Origin: an uncultured Ferrovum sp.
Lineage (GTDB): Bacteria; Pseudomonadota; Gammaproteobacteria; Burkholderiales; Ferrovaceae
DNA: 56,169 nt
Direction: 5' to 3'
Assembly: GCA_903909215.1 (NCBI GenBank)
Contig: CAIVUX010000005.1
Location: 1-56,169, forward strand
Of the stretch, positions 8,166 through 15,066 are shown one piece after another. The number at the start of each line of letters is the position of its first letter. Within the stretch, counting starts at the first letter, position 1. Both the position numbers and the translations under genes were made by a program. Under the pieces are notes generated by a model, which did not search any database, had not been told where the DNA came from, and was given only the letters and a program-made list of their open reading frames with translations.

Positions 8166-8948
8166 TTAAATTGGTGGCAATGTGATCAACGCATTATTTT
8201 CGTTGATTTTTGCTAGCGTTCCCGATTTTTCTAATTCAACCAAAGCGCGATTCACGTCCTCAATGAGCGATCCGCTATTGCTGCACGCGGCCATCACAAG
8301 CCGGTTACGCAAGCTCTCGTCTTTTGGTTGTATGGCCTCAATTTTTAGCGGTGCATCTTTGAACTGAAGCCGGTAGCGCGCCAATGCAGGTGACCAAATC
8401 AAGGCTTTTGCCACATCACCATTGACCACGGCCTCTATGAGATCATTGTTATTCGCGTATGGAATGCGATTGAATTTATTCACGTGCAGATAAAGGTCGG
8501 CTGGTGTAGCCGTAACGACCCCCACGCGAGTGGTGGGCACTGCCGCAGGGCTGCGAGCTGTTACAAACACATACCCCACGGATGTATAGGGGTTTGATTT
8601 TTTTAAATGATGTTCGGCCAGATCACGGGTCATTTCTTCGGCATCTGGTAAGCCCATGTAGAGGTCACAACGCCCAGCCTGAATGGATTGTTTAAGTGCT
8701 TTTCCCAATCCGCCACGCCCGGGAATCTGAACCCAAAATAATCCTACTTCACGGTGCATATTTTCACCCAACGCGCGCGCAATATCCACATCTGCACCGC
8801 CGCTCGTTTGCTGTGAAAAGGGTGGGTTATCTGCGTTTACGCAGACCGTAAGGTGAGGGGGGATATTTTTTTCAGTTTCAGCTGCCAGTGGAAAAGAGAG
8901 TGTGAAAATAACTGCACAAAACACCAACGTAGAATTTAAATATTTCAT
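8166..8948 (-). CDS. Quinoprotein dehydrogenase-associated periplasmic binding protein
   Basis: This 260-residue protein starts with a signal peptide (KYLNSTLVFCAVIFTLSFPLAAE). It has an extracellular solute-binding fold: LTVCVNADNPPFS, GADVDIARALGENM, GRCDLYMGLPD, and VGVVTATPADLYLHV. This matches the family that accompanies PQQ methanol/ethanol dehydrogenases (MoxJ/XoxJ-like), thought to help assemble or activate the enzyme rather than feed a transporter. No ABC permease or ATPase is nearby, which supports that reading. The ATG at 8948 with GAAGG upstream is preferred to the TTG at 8951. Confidence 0.82.
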   Translation of the reverse strand: MKYLNSTLVFCAVIFTLSFPLAAETEKNIPPHLTVCVNADNPPFSQQTSGGADVDIARALGENMHREVGLFWVQIPGRGGLGKALKQSIQAGRCDLYMGLPDAEEMTRDLAEHHLKKSNPYTSVGYVFVTARSPAAVPTTRVGVVTATPADLYLHVNKFNRIPYANNNDLIEAVVNGDVAKALIWSPALARYRLQFKDAPLKIEAIQPKDESLRNRLVMAACSNSGSLIEDVNRALVELEKSGTLAKINENNALITLPPI

Positions 8949-8965
8949 CAATGGCCTTCATAGAA

Positions 8966-9000
8966 TTACCGGCGCACAAGTCACGCTTGTGCGCCGGTAA
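8966..9000. terminator. Long perfect hairpin between the quinoprotein dehydrogenase and binding-protein genes
   Basis: The 15-base arms TTACCGGCGCACAAG and CTTGTGCGCCGGTAA are perfectly complementary around a five-base loop. The hairpin starts six bases after the dehydrogenase stop codon. No U-run follows on either strand, so it is probably a partial terminator or an mRNA-stabilising processing element that lowers expression of the downstream genes relative to the dehydrogenase. Confidence 0.7.
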
Positions 9001-9005
9001 CAGGT

Positions 9006-10751
9006 TTAGTCAGGTAAACCAAATACCATCATGCCGCCACCATGGTTCAGGTGTTCGAACAATTGGTCATATACCAAGGGGAATAAGCTACCGCCACCAG
9101 GACCGTAGACAACGGCAATATATTGCTTGCCGTCAGCACCGGTAAAGGAGGTTGGGTTGCCGTGTATTCCGGTCCCTACATTAAAGCGCCAAAGCGTTTC
9201 ACCTGTGTCATCACGCATGGCAGAGAAAATCCCTTCTGCGTCACCTGAGAACACTAAGCCGCCTGCTGTTGTTACTAAACCGCTGGTGGCTGGTGTGCTT
9301 TGTGGTTTCGTCCAAACCTGTTCACCGGTTGTGGCATTAAACGCTTTGATACCACCAGTGTAGGGGTTGGCTTTCAACACTCTTGAGGACAGGAACCATT
9401 CACCACTCTTCCATTCCATTTTTTTAGCTTGAATATCCATTGAGCTATCAATAAAAGGAATGTAGATTAGTTTGGTTAATGGGCTATACGCTGCGGGGTG
9501 CCATTCCTTACCGCCATCTAAGATGGGTGCAATATCAGTGGCAATACGGTCATAACGTGGCACTTTGTCTGGATTGACGATGGGGCGGCAATTGTCGCCA
9601 AATCCTGTTACCCAATTCACACGTGCAATGGGGACCACCCAGTTGCACTTGCCGTTTGTACGGTCAATGGAATACAAATGACCATTGCGATCGCCATGCA
9701 ACCAAACCTTGCGACCTTTTTCGTCATTTATCTGGATGACTTCATTGTTACCGTCATAATCCCAGGAATCGTTTGGCGTGTATTGGAAGTGATACTTGAT
9801 TTTGCCGGTATCCGCATCCATGGCCAGCGTTGAGTTGCTGTATAAGTTATCGCCCTTACGAACGCTTGGATCAAAATCTGGCGTTGGGTTGCCCGCGCCC
9901 CATAAAACCGTGTTTGTCTTAGGGTCATAGGAACCGGTTAACCATGCTGATACGCCGCCCACTTTCCATGAGTCGTTGGGCCATGTTTTGGCAACAGGAT
10001 CATTAGCACTTGTAGGACGGGTGTTGGTTTGCCAAATCACTTTGCCGGTGTCAGGGTCGAGCGCTGTAATCTTACCCACGTTGCCGCCCACATCGCTACC
10101 GGAATTCCCCACAATCACTTTGCCCTTCGCAACAAGGGGCATAGAAGTGTAGATTTCACCGGTCTTGTAGTCACCTAATTTAACATCCCAAACAACTTTA
10201 CCAGTGGTGTTGTTTAATGCCACCACATGGCTGTCAAGAGTGGCCATGTAAACCATGTCCTTATACACAGCCACACCTCGATTCACTGCTTCACAGCATA
10301 AACGTGGGCCAATGTCACCAGGTAAGGCATGTTCGTACTTCCAGATAATATGTCCTGTAACGCTATCCACTGAATACACTCTATTCTGACTGGAGGTCAC
10401 ATAGATGCGGCCATTCACCACGGTGGTTTGGCTGTCTTGCGCGTCACTTAGACCAAAGGCCATGTTCCACTTCGGTACCAGTTTTTTCACATTGTCACGA
10501 TTTACTTGTGTGAGTTGGCTAAAACGTGTGGATTGATAATCTTTGCCGTAATGCAGCCAATTGCCCGCATCTTTATCGGCATTAATCAGCATGTCTTCGC
10601 TGACATAATTGGGGCGCCACTTGAATGTGGCTTCAAGCACATTCACACCTAACGGTGGTTCCGGATCCTCGGCTAACGCGTTGACCATCACTCCGAGTGA
10701 CAGCGCGATCCCAAGTGAGATCAAATAATTTTGCTTATTTTTTATTCGCAT
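9006..10751 (-). CDS. PQQ-dependent alcohol dehydrogenase, probably lanthanide type
   Basis: This 581-residue protein has a signal peptide (to about NALA, residue 27) and an eight-bladed quinoprotein propeller with repeated DxxTGKxxW motifs. The adjacent cysteine pair of alcohol quinoproteins is present (C152, C153 in LCCEAVNRG), as are N288 in GAGNPTP and D331 in WDYDG. D333, two residues after the catalytic Asp, is the extra metal ligand that marks lanthanide-dependent members (XoxF, ExaF/PedH). At the position where the family usually has Glu, GNSGSD gives D220. The start at 10751 has GGAGAAG upstream; a longer in-frame start at 10844 lacks this and lies upstream of the predicted transcription start. 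The substrate is unknown; the acetoin genes downstream suggest ethanol, 2,3-butanediol or acetoin-related alcohols. Confidence 0.9.
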   Translation of the reverse strand: MRIKNKQNYLISLGIALSLGVMVNALAEDPEPPLGVNVLEATFKWRPNYVSEDMLINADKDAGNWLHYGKDYQSTRFSQLTQVNRDNVKKLVPKWNMAFGLSDAQDSQTTVVNGRIYVTSSQNRVYSVDSVTGHIIWKYEHALPGDIGPRLCCEAVNRGVAVYKDMVYMATLDSHVVALNNTTGKVVWDVKLGDYKTGEIYTSMPLVAKGKVIVGNSGSDVGGNVGKITALDPDTGKVIWQTNTRPTSANDPVAKTWPNDSWKVGGVSAWLTGSYDPKTNTVLWGAGNPTPDFDPSVRKGDNLYSNSTLAMDADTGKIKYHFQYTPNDSWDYDGNNEVIQINDEKGRKVWLHGDRNGHLYSIDRTNGKCNWVVPIARVNWVTGFGDNCRPIVNPDKVPRYDRIATDIAPILDGGKEWHPAAYSPLTKLIYIPFIDSSMDIQAKKMEWKSGEWFLSSRVLKANPYTGGIKAFNATTGEQVWTKPQSTPATSGLVTTAGGLVFSGDAEGIFSAMRDDTGETLWRFNVGTGIHGNPTSFTGADGKQYIAVVYGPGGGSLFPLVYDQLFEHLNHGGGMMVFGLPD

Positions 10752-10802
10752 AACTAGGCTTCTCCTATCTATATTCGTTTTGGGAAATTCCTTATTTTTA
10801 CA

Positions 10803-10818
10803 AGCATTAGTCGTGCCA
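10803..10818 (-). promoter_or_regulatory. Sigma-54 promoter for the first PQQ dehydrogenase
   Basis: On the minus strand the sequence is TGGCACGACTAATGCT, with GG and GC ten bases apart and one mismatch to TGGCAC-N5-TTGCW. The start of transcription would be near 10792, giving a leader of about 40 bases before the ATG at 10751. Confidence 0.8.
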
Positions 10819-11062
10819 TAGTCTATTTTCACTTTTAATGTCATGTAAAGTTGTTGATTAAAAAGCGTTTATTAAACTATAGAAATTTAATTTAAATAAT
10901 TTTATTTGTCTCAATAATACATTTGTCGCTTTTATTTTTTAGTGACGAAATGACTATTTAGAATGTTGCATTGCAAGATTATTCTTCCTTGAATTTTATT
11001 TTAATTATTTTTTGTAGTGCTTTCCAAAATGCTGTTATGCAATATGTTTATATTTTTATGTT
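10819..11062. other. AT-rich regulatory region between two divergent sigma-54 promoters
   Basis: This 244-base stretch separates the minus-strand promoter of the PQQ dehydrogenase from the plus-strand promoter of the DUF1097 gene. It is strongly AT-rich and I see no gene. It holds TTTGTCTC (10905), TTTGTCGC (10922) and an opposed GTGACGAAA (10942), which could be half-sites of a shared activator, about 115-140 bases from each promoter. The TGTCGC core also occurs in the inverted repeat before acoX. Confidence 0.45.
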
Positions 11063-11078
11063 TGGCACAGTAATTGCA
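11063..11078 (+). promoter_or_regulatory. Sigma-54 promoter for DUF1097-thiS-thiG
   Basis: TGGCACAGTAATTGCA matches TGGCAC-N5-TTGCW perfectly, with the GG and GC pairs correctly spaced. Transcription would start near 11089, 83 bases before the DUF1097 start codon. No stem-loop terminator separates DUF1097 from thiS and thiG, so all three may belong to this transcript. Confidence 0.88.
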
Positions 11079-11171
11079 TAAGTTTTAGTTTGTTGCAGAA
11101 CAACAAAAATTATTCGCCTCCAAGCGATCGTGGCTTCACTTTGATATTTGCATATAACTAAAGAGGGAAAA

Positions 11172-11654
11172 ATGAAAATCCTACACGCGTTGTCCTTGAG
11201 CGTTGCACTGCTGGTTGCCGCATGGGTATACATCAGTATCGGCCTACCACAATTTAAATTTATTCCGTGGATTGGTTTTGTTGCTTGGGCTGCATTTTAT
11301 GCAGCCGGTGGTGGAAGCGCTGGGATTACTAAACCCGTGGCTACCAGTCTTGCCGGTGTTGTGCTGACAGCATTGACCATGTATTGCGTGGGCTTGGCCG
11401 GCGGCGGGTTGGTAGCACTGATGTTCATTATTGCCGTGTTGGCATTCGTGTTGGTTGAAATTTCGAGCATTGGATTATTTTCATACACACCCGCCGCCTT
11501 TCTGGGGGCCGCCTCCTACTTTGGCTACCTAATGTTGCCAGGCAGCAAGCTTGATGTCGATGGCATATTTTTTGTTGCTATATCTTGGATTGCTGGATTA
11601 TTACTGGGTTATGCATCAGAGTTCTTGGGCAAAAAAATGGCAAGCTCTGAATAA
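11172..11654 (+). CDS. DUF1097-family inner membrane protein
   Basis: This 160-residue protein is almost entirely hydrophobic, with about five membrane-spanning stretches: residues 1-24, FIPWIGFVAWAAFYAAGG, the VVLTALTMYCVGLAGG to VALMFIIAVLAFVLVE region, FLGAASYFGYLML and FFVAISWIAGLLLGY. I recognise it as a DUF1097-type protein; no function is established for this family. An AGAGGG site precedes the ATG at 11172. Its sigma-54 promoter is divergent from that of the PQQ dehydrogenase, which suggests a role in the same alcohol or acetoin metabolism, perhaps as a small permease. That role is inference only. Confidence 0.78.
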   Translation: MKILHALSLSVALLVAAWVYISIGLPQFKFIPWIGFVAWAAFYAAGGGSAGITKPVATSLAGVVLTALTMYCVGLAGGGLVALMFIIAVLAFVLVEISSIGLFSYTPAAFLGAASYFGYLMLPGSKLDVDGIFFVAISWIAGLLLGYASEFLGKKMASSE

Positions 11655-11683
11655 TTTTTTTATTTAACCCGACTTATCATGCA

Positions 11684-11905
11684 ATGAATGCTAATGATTC
11701 ACGACCAATGTTGACTGTTAACGGGGAGCGCCTGACGTTGGCGCTCCCTTTCTCTGTATCTGATTTACTCGCCAGTCGCGGACTGTCTCTGAAACGTATT
11801 GCCGTTGAACGCAATGGTGAAATTGTTCCGCGTGGCCTCCACGCACAAACCTTCCTGCAAAACGGTGATCGCATTGAAATTGTGATTGCAGTTGGCGGGG
11901 GTTGA
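11684..11905 (+). CDS. thiS: Sulfur carrier protein ThiS
   Basis: This 73-residue ubiquitin-fold protein ([52 protein letters not shown]) ends in the Gly-Gly required for adenylation and thiocarboxylate formation. It delivers sulfur for the thiazole ring of thiamine to ThiG. The usual ThiS core begins at the second ATG (MLTVNGE, 11708), so the first eight residues may be a short extension. It lies 29 bases after DUF1097 and 19 bases before thiG. Confidence 0.93.
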   Translation: MNANDSRPMLTVNGERLTLALPFSVSDLLASRGLSLKRIAVERNGEIVPRGLHAQTFLQNGDRIEIVIAVGGG

Positions 11906-11924
11906 AACCATCTCGGGAAATACC

Positions 11925-12707
11925 ATGAATGACATTCTTCACATTGCCAACAAGCCTTACACGTCACGCTTAATCGTTGGCACGGGCAAATATAAAAATT
12001 TTGAAGAAACTAAAGCGGCCATTGAGTCCAGTGGCGCTGAGATGATTACGGTTGCCATTCGGCGCACCAACATTGGCCAGAATCCTGACGAACCCAACCT
12101 CTTGGACGTACTCTCCCCTGAGCGCTATACCTTGCTTCCCAATAGCGCCGGTTGTTACACAGCAGAAGACGCGCTGCGCACCTTGCGCTTATCGCGTGAA
12201 CTGTTGGATGGACGCACTCTAGTCAAACTCGAAGTGTTGTCTGATCAAAAAACACTTTATCCCAACATGCCTGAAACGGTACGTGCCGCAGAAATTCTCG
12301 TAAAAGAGGGTTTTCAGGTGATGGTGTATTGCACGGACGACCCCATTCAGGCCAAGCGGCTGGAGGAGGTGGGTTGCGTTGCCATCATGCCGTTGGCCTC
12401 CCTCATAGGGTCTGGCATGGGTATTTTAAATCCATGGAACCTGCAACTCATTATTGAAAAGGCCACCGTTCCCGTTTTGGTTGATGCGGGTATTGGCACT
12501 GCATCCGATGCGGCTGTGGCCATGGAACTGGGCTGCGACGGTGTGCTCATGAATACGGCCATTGCCTGCGCCCAGCAACCCGTATTAATGGCCAGCGCCA
12601 TGCGCGATGGGGTACGAGCGGGGAGACAAGCTTTTTTGGCGGGACGGATTCCCAGAAAACATTACTCCGCCAGTGCCAGCTCCCCCACAGTGGGTTTAAT
12701 TACTTAA
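11925..12707 (+). CDS. thiG: Thiazole synthase ThiG
   Basis: This 260-residue TIM-barrel protein shows [38 protein letters not shown] (with the Schiff-base lysine), [31 protein letters not shown] and GVLMNTAIA. It condenses deoxyxylulose phosphate, an imine and ThiS-thiocarboxylate into the thiazole phosphate of thiamine. The start follows thiS closely. With thiC 12 kb away on the other side of the aco operon, thiamine genes flank the thiamine-diphosphate-dependent acetoin cluster. Confidence 0.95.
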   Translation: MNDILHIANKPYTSRLIVGTGKYKNFEETKAAIESSGAEMITVAIRRTNIGQNPDEPNLLDVLSPERYTLLPNSAGCYTAEDALRTLRLSRELLDGRTLVKLEVLSDQKTLYPNMPETVRAAEILVKEGFQVMVYCTDDPIQAKRLEEVGCVAIMPLASLIGSGMGILNPWNLQLIIEKATVPVLVDAGIGTASDAAVAMELGCDGVLMNTAIACAQQPVLMASAMRDGVRAGRQAFLAGRIPRKHYSASASSPTVGLIT

Positions 12708-12771
12708 TTTACTTCAGTATGTGTGATCAAATGCGGCTTTCTGCGCTGAATGCATGTCTCCAGTTTTAAAT

Positions 12772-12787
12772 TGGCATGATATTTGCT
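12772..12787 (+). promoter_or_regulatory. Sigma-54 promoter for a short intergenic transcript
   Basis: TGGCATGATATTTGCT has correctly spaced GG and GC pairs and differs from TGGCAC-N5-TTGCW at one position. It starts 65 bases after the thiG stop. The predicted start site is near 12798, and an intrinsic terminator follows at 12867-12895, so the transcript would be about 95 nt and contain no gene. Confidence 0.8.
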
Positions 12788-12797
12788 TAATTCTTAA

Positions 12798-12895
12798 CTG
12801 CATCTCCTCACTAAGTGGCGTCTCCGTTGGTTATTTCCTAACCGCTGGGCGCTTGCTTCCTCCTAGGGAGTCGTGAAAACGACTCCTTTTTTTTT
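12798..12895 (+). ncRNA. Candidate sigma-54-dependent small RNA with CCUCC motifs
   Basis: The unit is bounded by a good -24/-12 promoter and a strong intrinsic terminator. Between them no start codon opens a plausible reading frame. The sequence contains a hairpin with stem GGTTA/TAACC around a TTTCC loop (12828-12842), flanked by pairing GCG/CGC segments. C/U-rich segments CATCTCCTCAC (about 12801) and CTTCCTCCTAGG (about 12856) are complementary to Shine-Dalgarno sequences. This resembles trans-acting small RNAs that block ribosome sites, but I do not recognise a known family. It lacks the A-rich repeats of CrcZ-type RNAs. An attenuated leader is an alternative, but the next gene has its own promoter further down. 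Confidence 0.6.
12867..12895 (+). terminator. Intrinsic terminator of the small RNA
   Basis: GGAGTCGT and ACGACTCC form an eight-base-pair stem closed by a GAAA tetraloop, followed directly by nine T residues. It is one of the clearest intrinsic terminators in the window. Confidence 0.92.
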
Positions 12896-13150
12896 GCCTA
12901 AACCCATCGTAAAACGTTTGCGGCGCAAAAAATTTCTCTTTCTTCTATTAAACACCTGTATCATTTTCTAAATAGAATGTAACAATTGTAACCATTTAAA
13001 TAATTTCTACGCAATGAATCAGATTTTTTTGTCACGATGTAGCACTACCGCATGGCTTTAATGTCCCAACCCGCACGCCAAGTCTCGTTCAGAACCCTTT
13101 ATTTCAGTTGAACAGGGCGTTTATTCTGTATTCTATACAGCTGAATGAAT
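12896..13150. other. Gene-free region upstream of the second PQQ dehydrogenase promoter
   Basis: No open reading frame is convincing here. TTTGTCAC (13028-13035) resembles the half-sites seen near the other sigma-54 promoters and lies about 120 bases upstream of the next one. A perfect inverted repeat, CTGTAT and ATACAG around TCT (13126-13140), sits ten bases before that promoter and could be an operator. Confidence 0.4.
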
Positions 13151-13166
13151 TGGCATAAATATTGCT
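13151..13166 (+). promoter_or_regulatory. Sigma-54 promoter for the second PQQ dehydrogenase
   Basis: TGGCATAAATATTGCT has GG and GC pairs ten bases apart and one mismatch to the consensus. Transcription would start near 13177, giving an untranslated leader of about 137 bases before the ATG at 13314. Confidence 0.83.
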
Positions 13167-13176
13167 AATGATTTAA

Positions 13177-13313
13177 GCCAAGTGATCAGGGGCTCTTATC
13201 ACCCCGGGTCGCCGACAGTGGATCCAGAACATGTAACGCATTCTGGCTTCTAGCCAATTATCGTAGTCTGTAGCGATTTATTGAAAATAAAAACCTCACG
13301 GGGGAATTCGTTC
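13177..13313 (+). other. Structured 5' leader of the second PQQ dehydrogenase
   Basis: The leader holds a possible GGGG/CCCC hairpin (about 13189-13205) and a second hairpin with arms CCAGAA and TTCTGG (about 13224-13247). GGGGGAA lies about 8 bases before the start codon as the ribosome site. The structures could stabilise the mRNA of what is probably a highly expressed protein; I do not recognise a known riboswitch. Confidence 0.35.
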
Positions 13314-14990
13314 ATGCAAAAACATAAAGTTAAGCAAACATTAAAAATAGTTTCGGCGGCAGTTGCGCTTGGCTTGACCATGCAAGGCGCGGCCTATGCT
13401 GGATCAGGCCCAGGGTATGAAGATCCGAATAACTGGCCACAGTTTCACCGCACCTATAACGCTTGGCATTTCAGCCCATTAAGCCAAATTACCAAGGCTA
13501 ATGTTAAAAAGCTAAAGGTAGCCTGGATTCACCAACCCGGTAACATCACCATGGGTCAGCAATCATTCCCAATCGTAATTGACGGTGTGTTGTATTACAT
13601 TTCCGCCAACAACAATGTTTGGGCTGTAGATGCTGCCACGGGTAAAACTATTTGGCACTACGAAACCAAGCTTGACCCAGTTGCCAACGAAGTATTCTAC
13701 AAAGCCGCTAGCCGTGGCGTGACTGTTGGACGCGGTAAAGTGTTTGTGGGTACTCTGGATGGTCGCTTCTTAGCTCTAGACCAAAAAACCGGTAAAGAAG
13801 TCTGGTCTACACAGTTAACTGACATGAAGAAAGAGTTCGGCGCGCTCTTCTCAGCCCCTCCTCAATTGGCGGGTAATGTTCTGTTTGGCGGCACCACCGG
13901 TGGCGATCAGCCCATTATTGGTAAGATTTTCGCTGTAGACGCCGATACAGGTAAACGTGTTTGGACCATGGAAATTCCCAAGAACGACCCCAAGAGCTGG
14001 CCTAGCGAAAAAGCCCGTTCCGAAGGCGGTGGTACAGCTTGGTGGCCTGGTACTTACGATCCTACAACGGATACCATTTACATCGGTACCAGTAACGCAG
14101 CGCCTGATTACTACCCAGACGAACGTAAGGGTGACAACCTCTACACCGCCACATTGCTGGCTTTGAATCCAAAAGACGGTTCGATTAAATGGCATCGTCA
14201 AGAAGTACCCCATGACGCTTGGGATTACGATTCTGTTTATGAAACATTGTTAATCCCCATTAACGGCAAGGACACCATTGTTCATTTGAACAAGAATGGC
14301 TTTGTTTATGTAATGGATAAAGACAATGGCAAACTGCAAAATGTTTGGCAATATACTGAAAATCAAAACTTCACCTCGGGTATTGATCCTAAAACCGGTG
14401 AAATCCATAACCCGAACTATCCAGAAGTGGGTAAGCAGAAATTATTCTGCCCCAACTTGTTGGGTACTCGTAGCTGGAACCCCGGTGCGTATAACCCCAA
14501 TACCAAATTGTGGTATTCCACTGGTATGGAAGTATGCAACACGGTAACCGGTGCTAAGCAAGAGAAAGTTGAAACCATCAACGGCCTGGCCTTGGGTTTG
14601 TCTGAAATCACATTGGTTGACCCACCTGGCAAGAAGGGTGATGGTTGGTTGGGTGCTTTTGACCCTGCCACTGGTAAGGTTAAATGGAAAATCCGCTTTG
14701 ATCTGCCACCAATCAGCGCTGTATTGACCACCGAAACAGGTCTGGTGTTCATGGGCGATTTCCGCGGCTCCGTGCACGCATATGACGGTGACAATGGTAA
14801 AGAGCTCTGGAACTTCAACACGGGTTCTGGTATTCGCGGCGGTATCGTCAGCTACGCTGTGAATGGTAAGCAATACATTGTTGTTCCTTCAGGTCTGGGC
14901 TCACATGTACCTGGCTTCTTGTCAGGTAAGTTCCCAGAAATTAAGACATTGCCTGGTGGCTCTTCAATCATTGCATTTACTTTAGAATAA
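13314..14990 (+). CDS. PQQ-dependent dehydrogenase lacking the vicinal cysteine pair
   Basis: This 558-residue exported protein (signal peptide ending near AAYAG, residue 30) has the quinoprotein propeller with repeated DxxTGKxxW motifs. Residues N261 (TSNAAPD) and D304/D306 (WDYD) fit PQQ and metal binding, with D306 as the extra acidic ligand of lanthanide-type enzymes. Where alcohol quinoproteins carry adjacent cysteines before the NRG motif, this protein reads FYKAASRG (128-135), so the disulfide ring over PQQ is absent. D198 stands where Glu is usual. Codon choice is uniform and the leader is strong, suggesting abundant expression. The start at 13314 is chosen for its GGGGGAA site and signal peptide. 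The substrate is unknown. Confidence 0.88.
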   Translation: MQKHKVKQTLKIVSAAVALGLTMQGAAYAGSGPGYEDPNNWPQFHRTYNAWHFSPLSQITKANVKKLKVAWIHQPGNITMGQQSFPIVIDGVLYYISANNNVWAVDAATGKTIWHYETKLDPVANEVFYKAASRGVTVGRGKVFVGTLDGRFLALDQKTGKEVWSTQLTDMKKEFGALFSAPPQLAGNVLFGGTTGGDQPIIGKIFAVDADTGKRVWTMEIPKNDPKSWPSEKARSEGGGTAWWPGTYDPTTDTIYIGTSNAAPDYYPDERKGDNLYTATLLALNPKDGSIKWHRQEVPHDAWDYDSVYETLLIPINGKDTIVHLNKNGFVYVMDKDNGKLQNVWQYTENQNFTSGIDPKTGEIHNPNYPEVGKQKLFCPNLLGTRSWNPGAYNPNTKLWYSTGMEVCNTVTGAKQEKVETINGLALGLSEITLVDPPGKKGDGWLGAFDPATGKVKWKIRFDLPPISAVLTTETGLVFMGDFRGSVHAYDGDNGKELWNFNTGSGIRGGIVSYAVNGKQYIVVPSGLGSHVPGFLSGKFPEIKTLPGGSSIIAFTLE

Positions 14991-15004
14991 GCAACATGAC
15001 TAAT

Positions 15005-15051
15005 CCGGCAGGGCGCTTACCTCTTTGGGTAAGCCGCCTTGCCGGTTTTTT
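15005..15051 (+). terminator. Intrinsic terminator after the second PQQ dehydrogenase
   Basis: CCGGCAGGGCGCTTACC pairs with GGGTAAGCCGCCTTGCCGG, with a minor bulge, around a short loop and is followed by TTTTTTA. It sits between the dehydrogenase and its cytochrome gene, so cytochrome transcription probably depends on partial read-through. Confidence 0.88.
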
Positions 15052-15066
15052 ATTGGAGCGCATCTT

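Noticed and set aside
12798-12895. CrcZ-type sigma-54 RNA
   Set aside because: The stretch lacks the repeated A-rich Hfq/Crc-binding motifs and is much shorter than CrcZ.
13251-13313. Longer N-terminus of the second PQQ dehydrogenase from an ATA/ATG-like start near 13281
   Set aside because: The ATG at 13314 has a GGGGGAA site and opens directly into a signal peptide; the upstream extension would bury it.
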